Shown: one piece after another, positions 6,381 through 12,913 of the stretch
Layout of the letters: the number at the start of each line of letters is the position of its first letter
Position numbering within the stretch: position 1 is the first letter of the stretch
NCBI GenBank assembly: GCA_001464165.1
Contig: LNEX01000546.1
Location: 1-15,252 of the forward strand
Direction: 5' to 3'
Length of the DNA: 15,252 nt
Source: a bacterium Ga0077546
Lineage (GTDB): Bacteria; Cyanobacteriota; Vampirovibrionia; Obscuribacterales; Obscuribacteraceae
Made by a program: the position numbers and the translations under genes
The notes under the pieces: model-generated
The model's database searches: none
What the model was told of the DNA's origin: nothing
Seen by the model: only the letters and a program-made list of their open reading frames with translations

Positions 6381-7400
6381 ATGTGCGTTTCTACTCAACC
6401 TGCTGTCCTGACTGACACCACTGTTGGTGTTTTCGAGGACCGTACCGGCATGCGTTACCTGGCCTACCAGAACCGCGTTCAGAGCCTGGTTAAGCCCCGC
6501 CCCATACCGAACGCTATGCCCACTCGCCATTACGCTGCCAGGAGTATGCCAAGCGTAGTCACACGTAGTGGTGCCGCACTGGCGCACCAACAGTGGAGCT
6601 TCGAAGAGGCGGTGGTGCCGGCACCCCTGGCGGCGCTGGTGCCCGCTGTCCGTACCGGCAATGCCATGATTCTGCCTATCCCAGATGATGTGGCCAACAT
6701 CCAGGTGATCGACACCACCGGGTGCGAGCATTTCCTCAAGGACATTCGTGAGGCCTTGACTCCAATGGCCCGGGCAGTCTCTAAGTCATTCAGCCTTGGT
6801 GTGGAGCGCGGCGGCCCAGTGCGCATCGTTAACTTCGATGTCTACACCATCGTCATTGCCCGCGATGCCGCCGATATCGAAGCCGTGCTCAACAGCGACG
6901 CTGTGCCCGAAGAGCGTCGCCCGACGATCAGTGCGGCTATGATCCAGGCCTACACCGAGTGGTACCCGGGTTGGGCCATCGCTGTCTGCTGCTTTAGCAC
7001 CACCGAGCCGAAGCTGGCAAAGCCCTTGCTGTTTGGTTACCAGCCCAGCAAGCAGGACGACCCGGACATGTTCTTCATCCCTACCTTGGACGCTCACGAT
7101 GGTGGTGTTCCCGACCTGACAGCAGAAGTCGAGGTCGATCACACCATTTTCGTCGCCACCAATGACATGGCCGCCGGCCTCAAGCATTGGGTCGACTACA
7201 GTGACGTCCACGGCTTCGCCGCGCCTTCCAGCGTGATCGAGCGCTTGCCCCGGGCCGTGGCTGGTCGACAGATTCGGCGCATGATGCGCAACGGTGACAT
7301 CGTCATGCGTCGGGCTGATCTGGCTGCCGGTGTCTTCCGCGGCCTTCGTGCCCTGCCGCCTGGTGCTACCAACAAGGTTACCCCGGTCTTCGTCTCGTAG
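6381..7400 (+). CDS. Conserved-looking protein of unknown function, 339 aa
   Basis: I do not recognise a named family. The protein is 339 aa, soluble and lacks a signal peptide or membrane segment. Its N-terminal ~75 residues are low in structure signals. A compact central-to-C-terminal core follows, with motifs that look functionally constrained: FLKDIREALTPM (118-129), TEWYPGWAIAVCCFSTTEP (192-210), KPLLFGYQPS (214-223), FIPTLDAHDGG (232-242) and VEVDHTIFVA (250-259). The Asp/His-rich LDAHDGG...VDH pair could bind a metal or form an active site, but that is a guess. The very basic end (RQIRRMMRNGDIVMRR, about 296-311) may touch nucleic acid. The start is ATG 6381, with GGAG at 6370-6373 and seven-base spacing. 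Earlier in-frame codons lie in the structured spacer. Codons are strongly G/C-ending, as in the dikinase-like gene. A 12-bp hairpin lies right after its stop codon. Confidence 0.72.
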   Translation: MCVSTQPAVLTDTTVGVFEDRTGMRYLAYQNRVQSLVKPRPIPNAMPTRHYAARSMPSVVTRSGAALAHQQWSFEEAVVPAPLAALVPAVRTGNAMILPIPDDVANIQVIDTTGCEHFLKDIREALTPMARAVSKSFSLGVERGGPVRIVNFDVYTIVIARDAADIEAVLNSDAVPEERRPTISAAMIQAYTEWYPGWAIAVCCFSTTEPKLAKPLLFGYQPSKQDDPDMFFIPTLDAHDGGVPDLTAEVEVDHTIFVATNDMAAGLKHWVDYSDVHGFAAPSSVIERLPRAVAGRQIRRMMRNGDIVMRRADLAAGVFRGLRALPPGATNKVTPVFVS

Positions 7401-7411
7401 GCCGGAAATAG

Positions 7412-7452
7412 GAGCAGCCGCCTGTTTAGCTGACTTGAGAAGGCGGCTGCTC
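7412..7452 (+). terminator. 12-bp hairpin after the 339-aa gene
   Basis: GAGCAGCCGCCT at 7412-7423 pairs perfectly with AGGCGGCTGCTC at 7441-7452 across a 17-base loop. It starts 12 bases after the stop codon and ends 33 bases before the next start. No T-run follows, so it may be a 3'-end stabiliser, processing signal or pause site rather than a classic intrinsic terminator. Confidence 0.5.
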
Positions 7453-7484
7453 TCAACACGCAGTTCGATCACAGAGGCAACAAA

Positions 7485-7895
7485 ATGAATGACGTGCAAG
7501 GTTTCAGCTTCAAACCCCGCAGTGATAATTTCACTGCTACCACTTCCGTCGGTATCAAGATCTCTGGCTTTAGCCGCGATTGTATTCGCGCCAAGGCCGG
7601 TTGGACGGTATACGCATACGCCGCTGCTGTGGTGCTGGCCGAAGATGGCTCAACCGTCTACGCCACTGACGGCTCAAAGGCCATCGCCAAGTGCGGTTCG
7701 CTTGTGATCGCCGAAGAAGGTTCGGAGGTCACCGCTGAAGAGGGCTCAGAGGTCTTCGCCGATTATGGCTCTAAGGTCACCGCTAAGAGTGGTTCAGTGA
7801 TCAGCGCCATGGCTGGTTCGACTGTTCATACTGAGGCCGGTTCTAAGATCGTCTTTAAGGAGGGCGGAGCAACGATTGTTCCGCTCAGCTCTTAG
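7485..7895 (+). CDS. Octapeptide-repeat beta-solenoid-like protein
   Basis: After about 37 residues this 136-aa protein becomes a regular array of about twelve 8-residue units (residues 38-133) of the form x-G-S-x-V-x-A-x. Units include DGSTVYAT, DGSKAIAK, CGSLVIAE, EGSEVTAE, EGSEVFAD, YGSKVTAK, SGSVISAM, AGSTVHTE and AGSKIVFK. Alternating Gly-Ser turns and Val/Ala positions at period eight are what a narrow beta-solenoid would need. Similar GSATVxAY octads occur in phage and bacterial proteins of unclear role (from memory). No signal peptide is visible. The start is ATG 7485, with GAGG at 7474-7477. The gene lies 84 bases after a hairpin-terminated gene and before a lipoprotein gene. Possible jobs are a structural fibre, spacer or ice/surface-binding solenoid; the sequence does not decide. 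The units differ from each other at the DNA level, so the array is not a recent expansion. Confidence 0.72.
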   Translation: MNDVQGFSFKPRSDNFTATTSVGIKISGFSRDCIRAKAGWTVYAYAAAVVLAEDGSTVYATDGSKAIAKCGSLVIAEEGSEVTAEEGSEVFADYGSKVTAKSGSVISAMAGSTVHTEAGSKIVFKEGGATIVPLSS

Positions 7896-7906
7896 GGTGG
7901 GTAGCT

Positions 7907-7963
7907 GGCACCACATTCGGTGCCCTGTAGTCTGTCCGAAAACTAGCTGAACTCTGTTTAGCT
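7907..7963 (+). promoter_or_regulatory. Two consecutive hairpins before the lipoprotein gene
   Basis: GGCACC 7907-7912 pairs with GGTGCC 7919-7924 (six-base loop). AGCTGAAC 7945-7952 pairs with GTTTAGCT 7956-7963 (three-base loop, one G-T pair). Neither has a T-run. They fill most of the 96-base spacer before the lipoprotein start at 7992 and may mark a 3' end or protect the downstream leader. Confidence 0.35.
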
Positions 7964-7991
7964 TGAACACTCCAACAACGAGGATTTTCTC

Positions 7992-8450
7992 ATGAGCGTC
8001 AATACCCTGAAATCGACCACTGTTCGCCTCTGCTTGGTCATTTGCGTCCTCGGCTTGGCTTTTGCCCTCTCCGGTTGCGTTACTGGAGGCGGTGTGCGCA
8101 TTGGTGGTGGCACAGCAACTTGCGCTGTCGTCGGCGGTATCTATAGCCTTGCTACCCAAGATGGTGGGCGCGGCGCTTTGATAGGCACTGGTGTGGGTGT
8201 GGCCGCTGACCTGCTCAATGGTCAGCCGCCCATTGAAGTGGAGCCCTATTACGGCGAGCGGCGTCCAGTTTACCCAGGTTACCAGGGCTATCAGCCGGAC
8301 TATCGGGATTACCAGCGGGATTACCAGCCTGACTATCGCGACTATCATCCTGATGATCGCAGCCATGGGCCTTCTTACCTCTATCAGCGCGAGTATCGGG
8401 AGGTTCGCCGCTACTACGATAGTGGTTGCGATTGCTATTACACCAATTAA
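7992..8450 (+). CDS. Glycine-zipper lipoprotein with Tyr-rich tail
   Basis: The N-terminus is a lipoprotein signal: charged start, hydrophobic stretch VRLCLVICVLGLAFAL, then lipobox LSGC with the lipidated Cys at residue 29. Next comes a glycine-zipper-like segment (about 31-75: GGGVRIGGGTATCAVVGG and GGRGALIGTGVGVAADLL) that can form packed membrane-associated helices. The second half is a Tyr/Asp/Arg-rich repeat of YQPDYRDY-type units (about 96-123), ending in CDCYYTN. The mature protein would sit on the outer face of the inner membrane or in the outer membrane. The start is ATG 7992, with GAGG at 7980-7983. Small lipoproteins of this style occur widely near envelope-stress genes, but nothing here shows the role. 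The tail could be flexible surface-exposed polymer-like sequence. Confidence 0.78.
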   Translation: MSVNTLKSTTVRLCLVICVLGLAFALSGCVTGGGVRIGGGTATCAVVGGIYSLATQDGGRGALIGTGVGVAADLLNGQPPIEVEPYYGERRPVYPGYQGYQPDYRDYQRDYQPDYRDYHPDDRSHGPSYLYQREYREVRRYYDSGCDCYYTN

Positions 8451-8473
8451 CCTTCAGCACACAGGTGAGAACA

Positions 8474-9091
8474 ATGACACTTCGTCAAGAACTACTTTCG
8501 ATGGCAGGCGTGCAGTCGCAAGCCAGCGAGGCCTTGCTGACAGCAGTTAAGCAAGAGATCTCCCGGCGCGGCAACGAGCTCATGGCCAGCGCATCGATTT
8601 ATGTGGAGTTACCGTCCTCCGCGACCGCCTCGGCGGTGAGCAGTCTGATCACCCGTCTCCAGGCTGAAGAGCAGTTGTCTGCCAGGCAGGTCAGGTTGAC
8701 CCAAGGGGAAATGGCTATCGAGGTCTTCGCCCCGAAGCCCGATGATTCCGAAAGCCGACTAATCTGCACTTCAGTCGATCTGGAGCTTGATGTCGCTCCT
8801 GAAGGAGGACAGGAGTCCGGCGCCATCAAAATTTGGCGGGACAAGTTGAAGTTTATGCTGGCTTCGCTTGTCGATCAAATTGATTCGCGTCAGCGCGTTT
8901 CAATCTTCGCCAACATTCTTGATTGTGTGCAGCATATCAACGCCCTTGCCAGTTACAAGCCGCAGAGGCTGAGCGTCCTGGATCGTCTAGAGGAACTGCA
9001 GTGCGACGAAGCCATCGCTTCTTGCCCTGTTCGCTTGTTTGAGATAAGGGAAGAGATCGAGGCTCTGAAGCGACGGCTTGGCACTGTTTAG
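8474..9091 (+). CDS. Helical protein of unknown function, 205 aa
   Basis: I do not recognise a family. The 205-aa product is predominantly helical and charged, with no signal peptide or membrane segment. Residues 1-70 (EALLTAVKQEISRRGNE and the following Ala/Ser-rich helix) and the C-terminal end (LFEIREEIEALKRRLG, about 188-203) look like amphipathic or coiled-coil helices. A central stretch around 120-160 (WRDKLKFMLASLVDQID, then RQRVSIFANILDCVQHIN) is more hydrophobic. ATG 8474 is chosen because AGGTGAG (8463-8469) lies four bases upstream. The frame also extends to 8426, but that part overlaps the lipoprotein gene. It starts 23 bases after the lipoprotein stop, so both are probably on one transcript. 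Codon use matches the island genes. The function is open. Confidence 0.65.
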   Translation: MTLRQELLSMAGVQSQASEALLTAVKQEISRRGNELMASASIYVELPSSATASAVSSLITRLQAEEQLSARQVRLTQGEMAIEVFAPKPDDSESRLICTSVDLELDVAPEGGQESGAIKIWRDKLKFMLASLVDQIDSRQRVSIFANILDCVQHINALASYKPQRLSVLDRLEELQCDEAIASCPVRLFEIREEIEALKRRLGTV

Positions 9092-9148
9092 CTGCACTCG
9101 CTAGCGGCATCTTTATGGCAGGGGCTTAGGCCTCTGCTTCCTTTGAAC

Positions 9149-9176
9149 AGCGCCAGAGAAGCGATTCTCTGGTGCT
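9149..9176 (+). promoter_or_regulatory. 12-bp hairpin with GNRA tetraloop upstream of the 470-aa gene
   Basis: AGCGCCAGAGAA at 9149-9160 pairs with TTCTCTGGTGCT at 9165-9176, with one G-T pair, closed by the tetraloop GCGA. A stable GNRA-capped stem just 17 bases before the start at 9194, whose own SD is weak, suggests control of translation or a 3' end of the upstream transcript. The G-T pair supports + strand RNA. Confidence 0.5.
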
Positions 9177-9193
9177 CCAGCGGATGAAAAACT

Positions 9194-10606
9194 ATGCAAA
9201 ATTCTGCATTGAGTGCGAATGCGGGCTTCGCTTGCCACTTTGAGCGCCGTCCCGAGTTTCTTTTTGGCTCTCACGTCGACGAGGTTGTCGATGCCTCTAA
9301 CATTCGCGAGCGGGTGGTTCAAGATTTGCGGTTGTTCCGCATTTCTGCGGTCTTCGCTGGCGCCGACGAAGTCTTTCTCGGCTTCGGCTTGCCCAACGTT
9401 TACCTGACTGTACCCGATGGTAAAGGCGGCTACGAGAAGTTTGCCGCTAAGTCGCTCAAGCGCGCACCGTCGGTAGTGGAAGACACTCGCAACTTCGTGC
9501 AGTCTGGTATTTTGTTGCGCCTTCTCAACTTGCCGCAACATGCTGCACAAAAGTTGCGTGCAGCAATGCGCCTGCATCACGGCAAGAAGTACATGACTTG
9601 CGTCAATGCCAACCTGCGTGTGCTCGAAGACGCTGGTTTCACCTCCGGTGAGCGTAAGTTGAGCAGCATCTACATGCCCTACGCCCTGCTTAGCTACCTC
9701 CTCAGTAACGGCCTTAAGTTTGAAGGTGAGACCGTTGAGCTGGAAGTGGTGCGTACCACTCAGGCTAACATGGAGAGCTATGCTCGCCAGATCATCACCG
9801 CCGAGTTGATGACTTTCTTCCGCCATGGCGAGCGCATACTCGAAGCCAAGTCGAAGAAGAGCAAACATTGGAGCGCAGCTCATGCCGTCATTGCTGCACC
9901 CTTCAGGCTGATCGGTGCGGTGGGCCGGCGGCTGGGTTTCAAGGCAACTCCTGTAGTGATTTCGCGTGAAGTCGCTCCGGCACTGCCTGCTAGTGTCGAT
10001 TACCTTCGCGATTTGACTGTCAGGCTTTCGCTGACTTCCTCGGCCGGTACGATTTTGCGCCAGTTCTGGGGTGCCCACGCCCTTTTCACTGGTGAGCAGA
10101 CGCGGGTTAACCCCCTCGACTATCTCAGTGAGCGCCTGCAGCCCTTCCCCCAGAAGAATCCGAACTTCGTCACGCGTATGAAGAAGGAGGTGCTCTTTTC
10201 TCGCTTTGTCATCAAGCTCATTCACAAGGTCTTGGCCCCGGCCTACGCCGACCTCGGTGTCAAGAGCGAGCGCGATGTCTACGACATGCTGCGCACTGAT
10301 AGCGCCGCAAAGTCGAACAAGTATAACCTGGTGATCACGAACAAGAAGATCATCGTCGCTCGCACCACTGTCGGTGTCAAGATCGTCGACTGGGTGTTGA
10401 GCAAGCACGTGCTCGCTTCTGGCTACGACCCTGATGTGCTCTTCGCCGGCGAACTGTGGAAAGACAGCGACGGCATCATTCACATCAACGGCAATTCTGG
10501 CACCTACCGGCCCAGTGACAACGACGTGTTGGCCGTTGGTCGCTACATGCAGGCTGTCTTCCCCCATCTGCACGTGGTCGCCGACCTGATGCAGCATGCC
10601 GTCTAA
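9194..10606 (+). CDS. Large protein of unknown function, 470 aa
   Basis: I do not recognise a named family. The product is a 470-aa soluble protein without a clear signal peptide. A basic segment (EAKSKKSKHW, about 217-226) and a short hydrophobic stretch (AAHAVIAAPFRLIGAVG) split it into two parts. The N-terminal part includes FAGADEVFLGFGLPNVYLTV. The C-terminal part holds NKYNLVITNKKIIVARTTVG and the striking end motif HINGNSGTYRPSDND (430-444), with a Gly/Asn-rich SGTYRPS turn that looks like a binding or catalytic loop. The SD is weak (GGATGA at 9182-9187), the only weak one in this block apart from the LRR gene, and a GNRA hairpin precedes it. The opposite strand is open for 509 codons, but its Val/His/Asp-rich translation looks like a shadow, and the + frame fits the flanking genes and their codon use. 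It is followed 22 bases later by a small membrane-protein gene, so the two may be co-expressed. Confidence 0.7.
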   Translation: MQNSALSANAGFACHFERRPEFLFGSHVDEVVDASNIRERVVQDLRLFRISAVFAGADEVFLGFGLPNVYLTVPDGKGGYEKFAAKSLKRAPSVVEDTRNFVQSGILLRLLNLPQHAAQKLRAAMRLHHGKKYMTCVNANLRVLEDAGFTSGERKLSSIYMPYALLSYLLSNGLKFEGETVELEVVRTTQANMESYARQIITAELMTFFRHGERILEAKSKKSKHWSAAHAVIAAPFRLIGAVGRRLGFKATPVVISREVAPALPASVDYLRDLTVRLSLTSSAGTILRQFWGAHALFTGEQTRVNPLDYLSERLQPFPQKNPNFVTRMKKEVLFSRFVIKLIHKVLAPAYADLGVKSERDVYDMLRTDSAAKSNKYNLVITNKKIIVARTTVGVKIVDWVLSKHVLASGYDPDVLFAGELWKDSDGIIHINGNSGTYRPSDNDVLAVGRYMQAVFPHLHVVADLMQHAV

Positions 10607-10628
10607 CAACCTCTGAGGAACATATCGA

Positions 10629-10895
10629 ATGGCTAATCTCAATCTCTTGTTCTTCGCTGCCGTTGCTTTGGCAGTGCTGAACGCCCTTTCGCTCTTGGCT
10701 AAGGCCGAATCAATTCGCGGCCTTGGTCGGGTTATCGGCGGCTTTTCCTGGATTTGCTTTGGCGCCTTCGCCCTCTTTCTGCCGGCCGCCCAGGCATTGG
10801 TTTTTGCAGCTGCCGGCTATGTCTTGATTGGCTGCGGTGTGCTGGGGGTGGCCTCTGGTGCCCGCAAGTTCGCACGACGCAATCAGGTCAGTTAA
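10629..10895 (+). CDS. Small membrane protein, two to three helices
   Basis: The 88-aa hydrophobic protein has likely membrane helices at about residues 5-24 (LLFFAAVALAVLNALSLLA), 38-54 (FSWICFGAFALFLPAA) and 56-76 (ALVFAAAGYVLIGCGVLGVA). It ends in a basic tail, RKFARRNQ, probably cytoplasmic. No motif identifies a function. The start is ATG 10629, with GAGGAA at 10615-10620 and eight-base spacing. It lies 22 bases behind the 470-aa gene and is the last gene before a strong terminator-like hairpin, so it probably closes that transcription unit. Compared with the four-helix protein at 1942 it is similar in style but not obviously related in sequence. Confidence 0.72.
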   Translation: MANLNLLFFAAVALAVLNALSLLAKAESIRGLGRVIGGFSWICFGAFALFLPAAQALVFAAAGYVLIGCGVLGVASGARKFARRNQVS

Positions 10896-10935
10896 GACCG
10901 TTTAGCCTACTGTAGTAATTCTAGGCTTGAAACGT

Positions 10936-10962
10936 AGAAGGGCAAGGACTCCTTGCCCTTCT
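10936..10962 (+). terminator. Strong inverted repeat, probable intrinsic terminator
   Basis: AGAAGGGCAAGGA at 10936-10948 and TCCTTGCCCTTCT at 10950-10962 are perfect 13-base inverted copies around one base, so the real hairpin has 11 pairs and a five-base loop. It is followed by a T/C-rich stretch (ATTCTTCTGATTTCT), imperfect but U-rich enough. It sits 41 bases after the last gene of the co-directional block and near the change to A/T-richer DNA. Confidence 0.75.
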
Positions 10963-11341
10963 ATTCTTCTGATTTCTAAGATCATCACTGTGCATAGTGC
11001 CGAAAAGTTTTTACAGCTAGTAGTCTTGCGGCAACCACCTTTAGGGCAGGATCTAGTAATTTTAAAAAAAATGGGTTTTAATACTATGCTAAGTAGGAGA
11101 TCGAGGTGGTTTTTTTATGGAAACTGGGCTAAGTGCCAGTATTTTTTTGAGCAGAGAAATTTCAACGGAATTTCTCTGGAGATCTTCAACACCCTTGGTG
11201 AGCATTGCTCAGCGCTGTTTGGTGCCCCGTTACTCGGTGGCTGTGGCCAATGACTATTGGAGTTTTTCACTCCGAGGGGGTATATATCCTGAGCTGTAAA
11301 TTGTCCTTAGTAACTTAGTGCTTCTGCAAAAGTGAGATCAG
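10963..11341. other. Gap before the Ser/Thr kinase gene
   Basis: This A/T-rich stretch has no firm gene. A 60-codon frame (ATG 11117 to 11299) has a GAGGTGG at 11103-11109, but its product looks like nothing known and contains the DNA of a 10-bp hairpin (CAGAGAAATT 11152-11161 with AATTTCTCTG 11169-11178, seven-base loop). TTTTAATACTATGCT near 11077-11091 is A/T-rich enough to hold a -10 box, but no -35 box is convincing. The base composition drop compared with the genes before it marks an island edge or a promoter region for the kinase. Confidence 0.4.
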
Positions 11342-12904
11342 GTGGACGAATATTTGAAACCTGAAATCAAAACTGTGCCTGAGGAATGTCAAAATTCCGA
11401 GAAGCCGTTTGTCTTTTCAATTAATCTTCCCAGTCAGTATGAAATTTTGGCAGAACTAGGCCATGGTGGAATGGGTACGGTTTATCAGGCCAAGAATAGG
11501 CACTTGGGCAATTTCGTTGCCATTAAAGTGATTAACCCTGAATTGCTGGAAGGCAAAAATGAGACGAAAGCCAACGCCCTAAAGCGTTTTTTTGTTGAGG
11601 CTAAGGCCATTAGTCAACTTAGTCACGAGAATCTGGTGGCCCTCAAAGATTTTGGTGTAACCCCTGAGGGGGCTGCATTTATTGTGATGGATTACGTTGA
11701 TGGTATTACCTTAGAAGATTTAGTTAAGAGCGGCCCCTTAGACTATAAGTCTGTTCTAGAGACCCTTCTGGGTGTTTGTGATGCTCTTGAATGTGCTCAT
11801 CAATCAGGGGTGGTTCATCGAGATATAAAATCGGCGAACATTATCATTGCCAAGAATTCTCGGGGTATAGAGTCTCCTAAACTCTTAGATTTTGGCATTG
11901 CCCGCATAGCTGGTGATGATGGTAAAACTCAGGGACTGACAAGCACTGGAGAAATATTTGGTAGCCCGCTTTATATCGCTCCTGAGCAGAGTATGTCTAG
12001 CAAGGTCGACGGTCGAGCCGACATTTATTCGTTGGGTTGTGTTTTGTTCGAGTGTTTAACGGGTCAGCCTCCCTTTAAGGGCGAGACGGCGATTCATACA
12101 ATTATGATGCATTTGAATTCCCCAGTTCCGAGTTTGATCTCTAGACCGGGTCAAGAATTTCCTCGCGATTTGGCGATTATCGTTGAGCGCTGTCTTGAGA
12201 AAGAGCCTGCTAATCGCTATCAAAATGCAGCGGAGCTGCGAAGTGATATTGAATCGGTGCTTGCTGGTCGGCCGTTGAAGCCGCGAATGACGAAGAAGAA
12301 ATTTAGTAGCAGAAAACTAATTGCCTTTGCTGTGGTGGCAACTATTTTGATCGGTGGCTCGTTGGTCTTGTTGATTGCCTTGAATAGCTCAAATCACTCA
12401 GATCAAATTGTTGTTAGTAAGACAGCTAGAACTACTGATTTGGAAAAATTTGCGATCGATAAAGATACCAAACAAGCTATGGACGCATACAATCGAGGGG
12501 ACTTTATGGGTGCAATTCATGCTCTCAAAGCTTCTATTAGTATCTATGACGATTTACTTAGGCCTATTGAGAAGGCGTTGTCGAAGCGTCCCAGTAGAGA
12601 TGCTTTGAAGGAGCTGCGAAATAAACGATGGTATTTACTTTGGGCTAAAGCTGAGAATTTTAGGAATATTGGGGATTGCTATGTCGGCCTCGGTGACAAT
12701 GAACAAGCGGCTGAGTCATACGAGAAGGGAGTAGAAATTCTCAGGGAATGGGTTGGCAAAGGTTATTGCAGTAAGCCTATGGAACGAATTTATAACATGT
12801 GTATTGCTTCTCTGAAAAAAGCAGGTCGTACTGCCGATGCTCAAAAGTATCAGGATGAACTCAATCGCTGCTTGAAGACAAATTCGCGGCCTGAACTCAA
12901 ATAA
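11342..12904 (+). CDS. Membrane-anchored Ser/Thr protein kinase (Hanks type) with TPR-like C-terminal domain
   Basis: This 520-aa eukaryotic-like kinase phosphorylates Ser/Thr on proteins with ATP at the inner membrane. Motifs: Gly-rich loop LGHGGMGTVY (39-48), VAIKV with ATP-anchoring Lys62, catalytic HRDIKSAN (159-166), LLDFG (181-185), activation-segment end GSPLYIAPEQ (207-216) and DIYSLGCVLFE (227-237). All key residues are present, so it should be active. After the kinase (about 33-308) comes a basic linker (KPRMTKKKFSSRK), one membrane helix at about 326-347, and an outer domain with TPR-like helical repeats (376-404, and 428-472 with the GDCYVGLGDNEQAAESYEKG pattern). The start is GTG 11342, because TGA stands in frame nine bases upstream. 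The SD is poor. TPR-tailed kinases are common in Planctomycetes and Melainabacteria-like bacteria. It stands alone without a neighbouring phosphatase. Codons are A/T-ending, unlike the preceding block. Confidence 0.93.
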   Translation: MDEYLKPEIKTVPEECQNSEKPFVFSINLPSQYEILAELGHGGMGTVYQAKNRHLGNFVAIKVINPELLEGKNETKANALKRFFVEAKAISQLSHENLVALKDFGVTPEGAAFIVMDYVDGITLEDLVKSGPLDYKSVLETLLGVCDALECAHQSGVVHRDIKSANIIIAKNSRGIESPKLLDFGIARIAGDDGKTQGLTSTGEIFGSPLYIAPEQSMSSKVDGRADIYSLGCVLFECLTGQPPFKGETAIHTIMMHLNSPVPSLISRPGQEFPRDLAIIVERCLEKEPANRYQNAAELRSDIESVLAGRPLKPRMTKKKFSSRKLIAFAVVATILIGGSLVLLIALNSSNHSDQIVVSKTARTTDLEKFAIDKDTKQAMDAYNRGDFMGAIHALKASISIYDDLLRPIEKALSKRPSRDALKELRNKRWYLLWAKAENFRNIGDCYVGLGDNEQAAESYEKGVEILREWVGKGYCSKPMERIYNMCIASLKKAGRTADAQKYQDELNRCLKTNSRPELK

Positions 12905-12913
12905 AATTTATCT

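Noticed and set aside
6786..7499. 237-codon open frame on the minus strand
   Set aside because: It is a shadow of the 339-aa gene, with no SD and low-complexity Val/Gly/His-rich translation.
9113..10642. 509-codon open frame on the minus strand
   Set aside because: It mirrors the 470-aa + gene. Its translation is rich in Val, His, Asp and Gln without domain logic, and it runs against all flanking genes. It arises from the codon bias of the + gene.
1094..10906. GTTTAGC heptamer seen several times near gene ends
   Set aside because: The copies differ in context. Some are coding or include stop codons, and the heptamer does not fit the integron core GTTRRRY. There is no evidence for attC sites.
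11117..11299. 60-codon + frame before the kinase gene
   Set aside because: An SD-like GAGGTGG is present, but the product has no recognisable character and contains a hairpin sequence. The support is too thin to call a gene.
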